A stretch of 42,796 nucleotides of DNA from Candidatus Uhrbacteria bacterium CG_4_10_14_3_um_filter_41_21 (GCA_002782865.1 PFJC01000046.1:1-42796); one strand, 5' to 3'. Shown: positions 24,515 to 31,800, numbered from the stretch's first letter. Translations and numbers: made by a program. Notes: generated from the sequence alone by a model not told the origin.

Positions 24515-26140
24515 ATGAACCACAAGTATTTATTCATCGTCGGCGGAGTTATGAGCGGAGTTGGAAAAGGAACTTCTAGCGCTGCGCTCGGGCTAACCCT
24601 TAAATCAAAAGGTTACGATGTTACGGCAATTAAGATCGACCCTTATGTAAATCTTGATGCTGGAACAATGAACCCGGTTGAACACGGTGAGGTTTTTGTG
24701 ACAGTTGATGGTGATGAAACAGATCAGGATGTTGGTACATATGAAAGGTATCTTGAAATTGAAATCAGGAAGATAAATTATATGACAACTGGTCGGGTTT
24801 ATCAGTCAGTAATTGAGCGTGAACGAAATTTAGAATACGGTGGAAAATGTGTAGAAGTTGTTCCTGATGTTCCAGAAGAAGTTATAAGAAGAATCAAATT
24901 AGCGTCTGACGAAGCTAAGTCTGATATTACAATAATCGAGGTTGGAGGCACGGTTGGTGAATATCAAAATGTTCTTTTTTTAGAGGCTGCTCGAATGATG
25001 CAAGTAGAAGATCCGGACGGAGTGAGGTTCGCAATGGTTAGTTATCTTCCAGTACCACAGTCAATTGGGGAAATGAAAACAAAACCAACTCAGTATGCTG
25101 TTAGAACATTAAATGCCGCTGGAATCAGGCCAGACTTTATTATTGGCCGTTCGTCTCTGCCGATGGACAAGCCTCGCAAAGAAAAGATAGCGCGATTTTG
25201 TTCAGTGCCTTGGGATCATATTATCGGTGCAGTTGATGTTAAGTCTATTTATGATATTCCTCGTGTTTTTGAAGAACAAAATTTTGCTGGTTTGATTTTA
25301 GAGAGTTTTGGACTTGAAAATAGATCTTCAGAACTTGGTCGTTGGAATGAATTTACTGACAAGATTACAAACGCGACAACTGAAATAAAAATCGGTGTGA
25401 TTGGAAAATATTTTTCAACGGGAGACTTTGTCTTGTCTGATGCTTATATCTCAGTACTTGAAGCAATCAAGCACGCAGCTGCAGAAAACATAGTGAAGGC
25501 AAAAGTAGATTGGTTAAACTCCGAAGAGTATGAGAAAGATCCAGTTAAGATTTCAGAGCTGTCAGATTATAATGGACTTCTAATTCCTGGTGGATTTGGA
25601 TCGCGAGGTATTGAGGGGAAGATTAAAGTTATTGAATATGCCCGCACAAATAATATTCCTTACTTAGGTTTGTGTTACGGAATGCAATGTGCAGTGATAG
25701 AGTTTGCTCGCAATGAGCTTGGCTGGAAGGATGCTCACACAACTGAAATCGACGAAAAGACTTCACATCCAGTTATCCATATAATGCAAGATCAAAAGAA
25801 AAAAATGGAAGAAGAAGACTATGGCGGAACAATGCGACTCGGTTCCTACGACTGTCACTTAGCAGAAGGTACTATTTCGCGCCAAGCTTATGGCCAGTCA
25901 GACATTAGCGAACGCCATCGCCATCGTTACGAGTTTAATAATGATTATCGAAAAGAGCTTGAAGATGCCGGATTGGTAATAGCAGGAGTTAATCCAACAC
26001 AAGACTTGGTTGAGATTGTGGAAATTAAAGGTCATCCATTTTTTGTAGGTGTACAATTTCATCCAGAATTTCAATCAAGGCCACTTAGCCCACATCCGCT
26101 GTTTGTAAACTTCATTAAGGCGGCAAAGGAGAAAAAATAA
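24515..26140 (+). CDS. pyrG: CTP synthase
   Basis: The 541-residue enzyme has both domains. The amidoligase N-terminus has GGVMSGVGKGTSSAALG (P-loop), KIDPYVNLDAGTMNP and HGEVFVTVDGDETDQD. The C-terminal glutaminase has the nucleophile Cys in LGLCYGMQCAVIEFARN and the His-Glu pair in GVQFHPEFQSRP. It makes CTP from UTP and glutamine. Full family length. It is flanked by terminators on both sides, so it is probably monocistronic. Confidence 0.97.
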   Translation: MNHKYLFIVGGVMSGVGKGTSSAALGLTLKSKGYDVTAIKIDPYVNLDAGTMNPVEHGEVFVTVDGDETDQDVGTYERYLEIEIRKINYMTTGRVYQSVIERERNLEYGGKCVEVVPDVPEEVIRRIKLASDEAKSDITIIEVGGTVGEYQNVLFLEAARMMQVEDPDGVRFAMVSYLPVPQSIGEMKTKPTQYAVRTLNAAGIRPDFIIGRSSLPMDKPRKEKIARFCSVPWDHIIGAVDVKSIYDIPRVFEEQNFAGLILESFGLENRSSELGRWNEFTDKITNATTEIKIGVIGKYFSTGDFVLSDAYISVLEAIKHAAAENIVKAKVDWLNSEEYEKDPVKISELSDYNGLLIPGGFGSRGIEGKIKVIEYARTNNIPYLGLCYGMQCAVIEFARNELGWKDAHTTEIDEKTSHPVIHIMQDQKKKMEEEDYGGTMRLGSYDCHLAEGTISRQAYGQSDISERHRHRYEFNNDYRKELEDAGLVIAGVNPTQDLVEIVEIKGHPFFVGVQFHPEFQSRPLSPHPLFVNFIKAAKEKK

Positions 26141-26146
26141 GATTTT

Positions 26147-26176
26147 AAAAAACCACCCCTGAGGGGGCGGTTTTGT
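26147..26176. terminator. Terminator between pyrG and rpmA
   Basis: AAAACCACCCC-TGAG-GGGGCGGTTTT is a GC-rich stem with one mismatch, flanked by A and T tracts. It can serve both the plus-strand pyrG and the minus-strand rpmA. Confidence 0.82.
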
Positions 26177-26207
26177 TTGGTTTCCGGTCTCCTGTCTCTG
26201 GCCACCA

Positions 26208-26480
26208 TTACACCACACTTACAAAAGTTTTTTGTTTTAGTTTTCCGGTAAAGTTTGGCATAATTTTTTTACTGAATTTAACTTTCCCTTCTTGCATTGC
26301 GAAAATGGTGAAGTCTCTTCCGAGTCCAACGCCTTTTCCTGGATGATATTTTGTACCGCGCTGTCTGATGATAATCTGTCCGGATTTTACTACTTCACCG
26401 TCAGATTTTTTAAGACCCAGTCGCTTAGCAATGGAATCGCGACCGTTACTTGTAGATCCTTGCGCTTTCTTATGTGCCAT
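26208..26480 (-). CDS. rpmA: 50S ribosomal protein L27
   Basis: [22 protein letters not shown] and [27 protein letters not shown] match bL27 through its full 90-residue length. The N-terminal MAHKK tail that reaches the peptidyl-transferase centre is present from the first residue, so no processed pre-sequence is needed. rplU (L21), the usual neighbour, is not upstream in this window; a structured leader occupies that place instead. Confidence 0.96.
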   Translation of the reverse strand: MAHKKAQGSTSNGRDSIAKRLGLKKSDGEVVKSGQIIIRQRGTKYHPGKGVGLGRDFTIFAMQEGKVKFSKKIMPNFTGKLKQKTFVSVV

Positions 26481-26506
26481 ATATGCTCGATTTTTCCCAA
26501 ATTAGC

Positions 26507-26590
26507 GATCTTTCGTTTCACAGGTCTCTGTCATTACCTCACCGTACATTATCGGTACGCCTCGGTGCTGACATCTCGTTTAACGAAATC
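26507..26590 (-). promoter_or_regulatory. Structured 5' leader of rpmA (nested stems)
   Basis: Read on the minus strand, the leader nests several complementary segments: GATTTCGTT with AACGAAAGATC (outer, with a bulge), TGTCA with TGACA, CACCG with CGGTG, and GTAC with GTAC in the centre. It lies 26-110 nt before the rpmA start. Ribosomal-protein genes often have such autoregulatory leaders. No known Rfam family was recognised. The rest of the 254-nt gap holds no gene that I can support. Confidence 0.45.
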
Positions 26591-26699
26591 TCATCAAATT
26601 TGTAAAAAGTCCATTTTGCTTATGCAACTGTTACTACCAAAGCTCTTTAATTAACGTCAGAAGTGTAGCGGATTAGCGTTTTTTCGTCAAGTCCACAGA

Positions 26700-26728
26700 T
26701 TGAATTATGATAGAAATGGAGGTATGAT
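26700..26728 (+). promoter_or_regulatory. Promoter of the cell-wall gene block
   Basis: TTGAAT (26700-26705), a 17-nt spacer and TATGAT (26723-26728) lie only 6 nt before the ATG at 26735, predicting a leaderless transcript. A GGAGG (26718-26722) overlaps the spacer end but is 12 nt from the ATG, rather far for a Shine-Dalgarno site. Confidence 0.65.
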
Positions 26729-26734
26729 AGTCCT

Positions 26735-27124
26735 ATGAAAAAGCTTTCAGAATTAAGGTCGGCAATCAAGCATATGTTTGCCAAGCGATTTTTTCGCATA
26801 ACTGCAGGTCTTTCTTTAGTTTTTTTCCTTCTGTCAGTCATTCTTCCGCTTTGGCAATTACTCCCAGAAATCAAAGAACAGGTCGCTATTCCTCTTCACT
26901 ATAATATCCATTTTGGCGTAGATCTTTATGGTGTCTGGTGGCGGGTTTTTACAATCCCACTAATTGGATTTATCATTTTAGTTTTGAATTATATTGTGGC
27001 TGGAATAATGTGGCCAAAGGATAAGGTCATCAGTTATTTTTTGTGGACAGCAACCGCAGTGTCCGAATTTATTTTATTAGTCGGAATTACATTTGTTGTA
27101 CTTTTGAATCTTACATATATTTAA
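26735..27124 (+). CDS. Small membrane protein preceding mraY
   Basis: The 129-residue protein has a basic N-terminus (KKLSELRSAIKHMFAKRFFR) and three predicted helices (about 21-42, 66-90, 100-125). The segment IPLHYNIHFGVDLYG between helices 1 and 2 recalls DUF1648-type membrane proteins, but I am not certain of the family. It is the first gene after the promoter and lies 3 nt before mraY, so it is expressed with the wall-precursor genes; a structural or regulatory role there is inference. Confidence 0.75.
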   Translation: MKKLSELRSAIKHMFAKRFFRITAGLSLVFFLLSVILPLWQLLPEIKEQVAIPLHYNIHFGVDLYGVWWRVFTIPLIGFIILVLNYIVAGIMWPKDKVISYFLWTATAVSEFILLVGITFVVLLNLTYI

Positions 27125-27127
27125 AAT

Positions 27128-28183
27128 ATGCTTGAACCATTTTTGATCGGTAAAATCCTAATGCTATCAACACTGTCCTTTGTGGTCGCTATTTTATGGA
27201 CTCCGGCCTTAACCCATTTTTTATATAAACATAAACTTGGAAAATCTTTGCGTAGCAAAAAACAGGCTCCAATTTTTTATAAACTTCACGAAAAAAAAGC
27301 TGGCACTCCTACAATGGGAGGCGTTTTAATTTGGGTAACGGTTTTGGCAATGGCTTTGTTCTTTTATTTTATTGATATTTCGGATCTCGCCGAAACAGTA
27401 GGAAGAATGAACTTTTTAACTCGTGGACAAACTCTTTTGCCACTTGGAGTTTTAGTGGCTGCTGGACTGGTAGGTTTGGTCGATGATTTTTTAAATGTAA
27501 AACATATCGGTAAAAATGGTGGAGGGATTGATATTAGACACAGACTTGTTTTGTATCTTGGAATTGCGATTGTTGGTGCTTGGTGGTTTTACGAAAAATT
27601 AGACTGGGACTTGCTCCATGTTCCGTTTATCGGTTCGTTTAACATTGGCTGGTGGTATGTTCCACTTTTTATTTTAGTGATTGTAGGAACATCATTTTCT
27701 GTTAATCAAACAGACGGGCTTGATGGATTGGCTGGCGGAACATTAGTACCCGCTTTTGGAGTTTTCGCATTTATTGCTGCGATTCAAGGTCGCTTTGAAT
27801 TGGCTGCTTTTTGTGGAGTAATCATGGGAGCATTGCTAGCATTTTTGTGGCTCAATATTTACCCGGCTAGATTTATCATGGGTGACACTGGCGCAATGTC
27901 GCTTGGAGTAACGCTTGGAGTGGTTGCCATGCTCACCAATATGGCTCTACTACTTCCAATTATTGGTTTAGTTTTTGTAATTGAAGCATTAACTACAATC
28001 ATTCAAATTGTTTCAAAAAAAGTTTTTAAGAGAAAAGTTTTCAAGGTAGCTCCAATCCATCATCACTACGAGGCCGAGGGCTGGCCGGAACCAAAGGTTG
28101 TAATGCGTTTTTGGGTTGTATCTTGGATTACAGCTATGCTAGGGATTATTTTGTTCTTGTTGGATTTCGCGTTAACGGGGTAG
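27128..28183 (+). CDS. mraY: Phospho-N-acetylmuramoyl-pentapeptide transferase
   Basis: The 351-residue polytopic enzyme shows the MraY signatures: KKAGTPTMGG, GLVDDFLNVK (Asp pair for Mg), NQTDGLDGLAGG, MGDTGAMSLG and APIHHHYEAEGW. It transfers phospho-MurNAc-pentapeptide from UDP to undecaprenyl phosphate to make lipid I. About ten membrane helices fit the family. The stop codon lies inside AGCT-family repeat C. It works directly before MurG, encoded two genes on. Confidence 0.96.
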   Translation: MLEPFLIGKILMLSTLSFVVAILWTPALTHFLYKHKLGKSLRSKKQAPIFYKLHEKKAGTPTMGGVLIWVTVLAMALFFYFIDISDLAETVGRMNFLTRGQTLLPLGVLVAAGLVGLVDDFLNVKHIGKNGGGIDIRHRLVLYLGIAIVGAWWFYEKLDWDLLHVPFIGSFNIGWWYVPLFILVIVGTSFSVNQTDGLDGLAGGTLVPAFGVFAFIAAIQGRFELAAFCGVIMGALLAFLWLNIYPARFIMGDTGAMSLGVTLGVVAMLTNMALLLPIIGLVFVIEALTTIIQIVSKKVFKRKVFKVAPIHHHYEAEGWPEPKVVMRFWVVSWITAMLGIILFLLDFALTG

Positions 28184-28246
28184 CTCATAGCTGTTAGCTC
28201 ATAGCTGTTAGAAAAACTAAAAGCTAGTTGCTAAAAGCTAAAAGCT
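28181..28246. repeat. AGCT-family intergenic palindrome, copy C
   Basis: It begins on the mraY TAG with TAGCTCATAGCTGTTAGCTC, has an A-rich centre, and ends with AGCTAAAAGCTTT. It fills the gap to the ftsW start (GTG 28249). Unlike copies A, B and D, its centre is not a sharp palindrome. Confidence 0.75.
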
Positions 28247-28248
28247 TT

Positions 28249-29340
28249 GTGCTATCAAAACCATCTGACAAATCATTTTTATTTTTTGTGCTAGGCATGA
28301 CCATCTTTGGCCTTGCTATTTTGGCTTCAGCTTCCAGTCCGCTAGGTTATGAGCGTTTTGCTGATAGTTATTATTATTTAAAACATCAATTAACTCTTGG
28401 TGTATTGCCTGGAATTGTGGCAATGCTTATTTTTGCTAAAATTCCGTATCAGTCATATCGCAAGTATGCAACAGCAATGCTGGCTGTTTCAATCGGGCTT
28501 TTGATTTTAGTTTTTGTACCAGGCATTGGAACTGATTTTGGAACATTTGCCCACAGCTGGGTTCAGTTTGGTAGTTATTCATTTCAGCCGGCCGAGATTG
28601 CAAAGCTAACTTTTTTAATTTATCTAGCTGCTTGGTTAGAGCAAAGATCAGATGATTTAAAAACTTGGGAAACTGGGCTTTTGCCGTTTTTAGCGGCGCT
28701 GGGGATAATTTCGATTTTAATGTTACTTCAGCCTGACTTAGGAACTCTTTCAATTATCGTGGCCATTGCCTTTATTATGTATTTTGTGGCCGGCGGGAAT
28801 GTCACCCATTTAATTGGACTCGGCGTGATGGCCTTTGGTGCTTTTATAGTGTCAATTAAAATGTCACCCTATAGGTTTGAGCGTTTTACAACTTTTTTGC
28901 ATCCCGAGTTAGACCCACGGGGAATTGGATATCAAATAAACCAGGCTTTGCTTGCAATTGGATCTGGTGGATTTTTTGGAAGAGGCTATGGCCATTCACT
29001 CCAGAAGTTTCAATATTTACCAGAAGTTGTCGGGGATTCAATTTTTGCCGTTATGAGCGAGGAGCTTGGTTTTATTTTTACTGCCGCCTTTGTGATATTA
29101 TTTTTATTGATGTTACTTCGAGGAATCAAAATCGCAGAAAATTCAACTGATAATTTTGGTAAGTATTTGGTAATCGGCATAATCGCCTGGTTTGGTGTGC
29201 AGGCATTTGTGAACATTGGCGCAATTGTGGGACTGATGCCACTGACCGGTGTGCCGCTTCCATTTCTTAGTTACGGCGGAACTGCTCTCACGGTTTCACT
29301 TGCAGCGGCCGGAATTGTTATGAATGTTTCAAGAAAATAG
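28249..29340 (+). CDS. ftsW: SEDS-family glycosyltransferase FtsW
   Basis: GTG 28249 (then LSKPSDKSFLFFVLG) is chosen; the TTG at 28228 is inside the repeat, and no ATG lies before helix 1. About ten helices are seen, with the SEDS motifs: SAS at the end of helix 1 (ILASASS), AEIAKL, LLQPDLGT, YQ(I)NQALLAIGSGGFFGRG and GVPLPFLSYGGTA. SEDS proteins polymerise lipid II; placement between mraY and murG favours FtsW over RodA. 363 residues is a normal length. It ends at a TAG next to repeat D. Confidence 0.93.
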   Translation: MLSKPSDKSFLFFVLGMTIFGLAILASASSPLGYERFADSYYYLKHQLTLGVLPGIVAMLIFAKIPYQSYRKYATAMLAVSIGLLILVFVPGIGTDFGTFAHSWVQFGSYSFQPAEIAKLTFLIYLAAWLEQRSDDLKTWETGLLPFLAALGIISILMLLQPDLGTLSIIVAIAFIMYFVAGGNVTHLIGLGVMAFGAFIVSIKMSPYRFERFTTFLHPELDPRGIGYQINQALLAIGSGGFFGRGYGHSLQKFQYLPEVVGDSIFAVMSEELGFIFTAAFVILFLLMLLRGIKIAENSTDNFGKYLVIGIIAWFGVQAFVNIGAIVGLMPLTGVPLPFLSYGGTALTVSLAAAGIVMNVSRK

Positions 29341-29342
29341 CC

Positions 29343-29411
29343 TTTAGCTTATAGCTTATAGTTATTAGATCGATCTAAAAGCTAACGGCTAACAGCTAAA
29401 AGCTAATAGCT
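29343..29411. repeat. AGCT-family intergenic palindrome, copy D
   Basis: It starts TTAGCTTATAGCTTATAGTT, has the perfect palindromic centre AGATCGATCT, and ends with AACAGCTAAAAGCTAATAGCT right at the murG ATG (29412). It occupies the whole gap between ftsW and murG. Confidence 0.8.
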
Positions 29412-30479
29412 ATGTCAAAACATATTCTAATGACTGGTGGCGGAACATTAGGGCCGGTAACACCACTACTTGCCATAGTTCGAGTTTGGCAAAAAAGAGA
29501 TTCAAATATTCAAGTTTCTTGGATTGGTACACCTGGTGGAGCTGAACGAGCTTTGGTGGAATCAATGCATATTCCTTTTGAAACTATTTATGCTCCTAAG
29601 TTTGACAGGGATAGGCCTTGGCTTTGGCCATTTATTCCATTTTTCTTGATAGTAAGCTGCATCCAGGCGTTCGCATATCTAAAAATGAGTCGGCCAGATA
29701 TTGTTTTTACAGCCGGTGGTTATGTAAGTGTACCTGTTGTTTGGATAGCTTGGTTGCTTAGGATTCCTTCCTGGGTACATCAATTGGATGTCAAACCTGG
29801 ACTTGCAAATAAAATAATGGCGCCTTTTGCTAAAAAAATTAGTGTAACTTGGAGTGACTCTGCTGAAAGTTTTTCATCGAAAAAGACTTCAGTTGTTGGC
29901 GGAGTTGTTCGGCCGGTAGTTTTAGACGGTGATAAAGAACGAGCGCGCGATTTGTATCAATTGGATGCAAGTAAGCCAACTTTACTTGTGATTGGTGGCG
30001 GAACAGGTGCTCAATCAATCAATGATGCTTTGGCAGTAATCGGGCCCGAGTTAATTGGCAAAATGAACGTTATCCATTTGACCGGTAAAGACAAAATGAC
30101 CGATGAATTGCAAAATATTGCTGAAAACTATGTGGCTTTAGAATTTTTAGGTGAAGGCATAGCTGATGTTTTTGCCTTGTCGGATTTTGTTGTCTCACGC
30201 GCTGGTATGGGAACATTGATTGAGTTAGTGGCGCTTAAAAAACCGTGCATAATTATTCCGCTTCATAATTTTGATCAGTTGCATAACGCCAAGATGTTGG
30301 AAGATCAAAGCGCGGCTGAAGTTTTGTGGAGTATAAATCCGCAGATTTTAAAACAATCAATATTAAATTTGAGCGAGGACGACATTTTACAAAAGCAACT
30401 CTCTCGTAGACTAAGTTTATTATTTCCAACATATGGCGCAGAGGAGATTGTGACAAAGGCTTCGGAGATGATTAAATAA
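29412..30479 (+). CDS. murG: Undecaprenyldiphospho-muramoylpentapeptide beta-N-acetylglucosaminyltransferase
   Basis: The 355-residue GT28 (GT-B) enzyme has VFTAGGYVSVPVV, the lipid-I side hydrophobic patch (PWLWPFIPFFLIVSC), and the donor-site pattern VVSRAGMGTLIELVALKKPCIIIPL followed by FDQLHNAKML. It makes lipid II from lipid I and UDP-GlcNAc. The N-terminal loop is GGGTLGPVTPLL instead of the usual GGTGGHxxPA, so the normally invariant His is Pro. Gene order mraY-ftsW-murG supports the assignment. The transcript probably ends at the hairpin at 30529. Confidence 0.93.
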   Translation: MSKHILMTGGGTLGPVTPLLAIVRVWQKRDSNIQVSWIGTPGGAERALVESMHIPFETIYAPKFDRDRPWLWPFIPFFLIVSCIQAFAYLKMSRPDIVFTAGGYVSVPVVWIAWLLRIPSWVHQLDVKPGLANKIMAPFAKKISVTWSDSAESFSSKKTSVVGGVVRPVVLDGDKERARDLYQLDASKPTLLVIGGGTGAQSINDALAVIGPELIGKMNVIHLTGKDKMTDELQNIAENYVALEFLGEGIADVFALSDFVVSRAGMGTLIELVALKKPCIIIPLHNFDQLHNAKMLEDQSAAEVLWSINPQILKQSILNLSEDDILQKQLSRRLSLLFPTYGAEEIVTKASEMIK

Positions 30480-30528
30480 ACCCTCCTTCGTGAAATACTC
30501 TGGCGGGTATTAAAAAATCAGAGTATAC

Positions 30529-30558
30529 AAAAAACCCGGCTGTCTGACCGAGTTTTTT
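30529..30558. terminator. Terminator between murG and an acidic microprotein gene
   Basis: AAAAAACCCGG-CTGTCTGA-CCGAGTTTTTT forms a stem with one mismatch and A/T tracts on both sides. It can end murG (plus) and the small gene at 30569-30697 (minus). Confidence 0.75.
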
Positions 30559-30568
30559 GATCGTTTGC

Positions 30569-30697
30569 TTACGCCATTGGAGTTTCCTCTGCTGGAGTTG
30601 CCTCTTCTGCAGGCATTTCAGCTGGAGCCTCTACTGTTGGCTCTACAGGAGTTGCTATTGTGTCATCTCCTGTTGGCATTGTTGCGTCATCATTCAT
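30569..30697 (-). CDS. Acidic Ala/Pro/Thr/Glu-rich microprotein (42 aa), not in ORF track
   Basis: ATG 30697 opens a 42-residue frame, MNDDATMPTGDDTIATPVEP... ending ...EETPMA, then TAA. It has no Lys or Arg and is dominated by Ala, Pro, Thr and Glu, so it is strongly acidic and probably disordered. The gene is framed by a good promoter (TTGCTA-17-TAAAAT), an AAGG upstream of the ATG, and a terminator after the stop, which argues for real expression. No family was recognised; a role in binding basic partners or as a soluble linker-like peptide is speculative. Confidence 0.65.
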   Translation of the reverse strand: MNDDATMPTGDDTIATPVEPTVEAPAEMPAEEATPAEETPMA

Positions 30698-30727
30698 AGA
30701 ATTGTGCCTTAATAGTTAACGAATTTC

Positions 30728-30756
30728 ATTTTAGCTTATTTGAGCTGATTTAGCAA
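30728..30756 (-). promoter_or_regulatory. Promoter of the 42-aa acidic microprotein
   Basis: On the minus strand TTGCTA (30756-30751), a 17-nt spacer and TAAAAT (30733-30728). The predicted start is about 24 nt before the ATG, leaving room for the AAGG ribosome-binding site, unlike the leaderless genes elsewhere. Confidence 0.6.
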
Positions 30757-30784
30757 GCATTTATTTGAGATTTTTGTAAAAAGC

Positions 30785-30812
30785 AAAATTCCAGCAGTTT
30801 TGCTGGAATTTT
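30785..30812. terminator. Terminator of the Asp-rich microprotein gene
   Basis: AAAATTCCAGCA-GTTT-TGCTGGAATTTT is a perfect 12-bp stem with A and T tracts, about 30 nt beyond the stop of the minus-strand gene at 30843-30968. Confidence 0.85.
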
Positions 30813-30842
30813 GTCTCCTCGTGCTAATGCTAAGTGTGAAAT

Positions 30843-30968
30843 TTAGAATTCGTCGTCGTCCCCGTCTTCGTCATCATCGCTATCGTCACTGTCGTCGGTA
30901 GCTACAACATCAGTCTCTTCTGCATCGTCTTCCCATGACTGATCGTTGCTCATCATATCATCTTCCAT
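30843..30968 (-). CDS. Asp/Glu-rich microprotein (41 aa), not in ORF track
   Basis: ATG 30968 opens MEDDMMSNDQSWEDDAEETD followed by VVATDDS and a run of Asp/Glu ending DDDEF, then TAA. More than half of the 41 residues are Asp or Glu and there is no Lys or Arg, so the predicted charge is extreme. A perfect hairpin terminator follows, and TTGATA lies upstream on the same strand. With the 42-residue gene next door it makes a pair of independent acidic micro-genes. A later in-frame Met (MSNDQS) is an alternative start. Function unknown; nucleic-acid mimicry or buffering of basic proteins is only a guess. Confidence 0.6.
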   Translation of the reverse strand: MEDDMMSNDQSWEDDAEETDVVATDDSDDSDDDEDGDDDEF

Positions 30969-30983
30969 ATGATAAAGTTTAGT

Positions 30984-31012
30984 ATTAAGAATTAGCCTGT
31001 AAATTGTATCAA
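30984..31012 (-). promoter_or_regulatory. Possible promoter of the Asp-rich microprotein
   Basis: On the minus strand TTGATA (31012-31007) is followed 17-19 nt later by CTTAAT / TTAATA / TAATAC. The -10 is poor, so this is tentative. Confidence 0.35.
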
Positions 31013-31046
31013 GGGAGATAGAAAAGGCAAGGGCGTGTCAAGAGGG

Positions 31047-31075
31047 TTGATATTCTTAGGGGTTTATGCTATATT
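31047..31075 (+). promoter_or_regulatory. Promoter of tRNA-Lys
   Basis: TTGATA (31047-31052), 17-nt spacer, TATATT (31070-31075) with the TGC extension. The predicted start is near 31082, giving about 100 nt of leader before the tRNA. Confidence 0.65.
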
Positions 31076-31095
31076 GCTGACGCAACAAACAAGCA

Positions 31096-31136
31096 CAGGT
31101 AGCTTTCGCCTACGCTTTTTGCTACGGCGGACAGGC
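31096..31136. repeat. GTCCGCC/GGCGGAC-type repeat in the tRNA-Lys leader
   Basis: The stretch GGTAGCTTTCGCCTACGC, TTTTT and GCTACGGCGGACAGG contains partial inverted repeats. The same word set (CTGTCCGCCGTAGC...GCGAAGGCGG, reverse complement) recurs after tRNA-Thr at 40608-40645, so it is a dispersed short repeat that sits beside both tRNA genes. Confidence 0.45.
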
Positions 31137-31179
31137 AGCCCTTATGGCTTCGCTACCGGCAAGAAAAATAATTTAAGAT

Positions 31180-31256
31180 GCACCGGTAGCTCAGCCCGGT
31201 AGAGCAAAGGCCTTTTAAGCCTGTGGTCGTGGGTTCGAATCCCACCCGGTGTACCA
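31180..31256 (+). tRNA. tRNA-Lys (anticodon TTT)
   Basis: The acceptor GCACCGG pairs with CCGGTGT, the D-arm is GCTC...GAGC, the anticodon loop is C-T-TTT-A-A on the stem AGGC/GCCT, the T-arm is GTGGG-TTCGAAT-CCCAC, and the 3' ACCA is encoded. 77 nt. Confidence 0.95.
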
Positions 31257-31290
31257 GAAAAATCACACGATAAAATCGTGTGATTTTTCT
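31256..31290 (+). terminator. Terminator after tRNA-Lys
   Basis: AGAAAAATCACACGAT-AAA-ATCGTGTGATTTTTCT is a perfect 16-bp stem ending in a T-run, directly adjoining the tRNA CCA end. Confidence 0.88.
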
Positions 31291-31297
31291 GTCTGAG

Positions 31298-31324
31298 GCT
31301 CAGTATCACCCGGTGATACTGAGC
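31298..31324. repeat. TCACCCGGTGA palindrome, copy 1
   Basis: GCTCAGTATCACC-C-GGTGATACTGAGC is a perfect 13-bp inverted repeat with a single central base. A second copy with the same core lies at 31704-31728. Between them is a decayed gene. Confidence 0.75.
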
Positions 31325-31362
31325 ATTTTCATGAGTCGATGCATTTAATATGATTTATAAAT

Positions 31363-31703
31363 ATGGAACCAATCAATCTAGAAAAATTGCTTGCTAAAAT
31401 TAAGAGCGAGTTTTCGGAGTAAAATTTTCTAAGTGGCGCTATATTGATAAAGGGGAGGATAATCATATAATTGTTTTGGATAATAAGATTGTTTTTCGAT
31501 TTCCGCGAAGTAAATCAATTGCCATGCAGCTTGCGGGCGAAATTAAATTGATGTCTGCGATTTCAAAAAAAGTAAAAGTTGGCGTGCCTGTTTACAAGAT
31601 AATTGGACGATCGTCGACTTATGTCGGATATAGTAGGCTACCAGAGAAAGAACTGATACCAGCTAGATTTAATAAAATGTCAGTAGCCGATAAGAATATT
31701 TTT
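31363..31703 (+). pseudogene. Truncated, frameshifted aminoglycoside phosphotransferase-like gene
   Basis: ATG 31363 reads MEPINLEKLLAKIKSEFSE and stops; a shift near 31412-31416 restores FGVKFSKWRYIDKGEDNHII, then VLDNKIVFRFPRSKSIAMQL and VKVGVPVYKIIG. This is the N-terminal lobe of an APH/choline-kinase-like fold (VFRFP strand; LAGEIKLM helix). The C-terminal lobe with the catalytic HxD loop is missing; the frame ends where the palindrome at 31704 begins. About 115 codons remain of roughly 270-300 expected. Confidence 0.65.
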
Positions 31704-31728
31704 TTCCGTGTCACCCGGTGACACGGAA
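31704..31728. repeat. TCACCCGGTGA palindrome, copy 2
   Basis: TTCCGTGTCACC-C-GGTGACACGGAA has perfect 12-bp arms and one central base. The core TCACCCGGTGA matches copy 1 while the outer arms differ but remain self-complementary, as in REP-type families under hairpin selection. It marks the point where the APH-like frame is lost. Confidence 0.75.
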
Positions 31729-31800
31729 TTATGTTCCGGCTTATTTAGAAAAAGTTGCTGTCTCCTGACCACTCGAATACCTGCATACCTGTCCACTCCG

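Noticed and set aside
26292-26654. 120-aa plus-strand ORF antisense to rpmA and its leader
   Set aside because: It is the shadow of the conserved rpmA gene and of the structured leader, with no domain resemblance.
16029-29411. CRISPR array made of the AGCT repeats
   Set aside because: The elements are isolated, imperfectly palindromic and kilobases apart with genes between them; there are no regular spacers and no cas genes.
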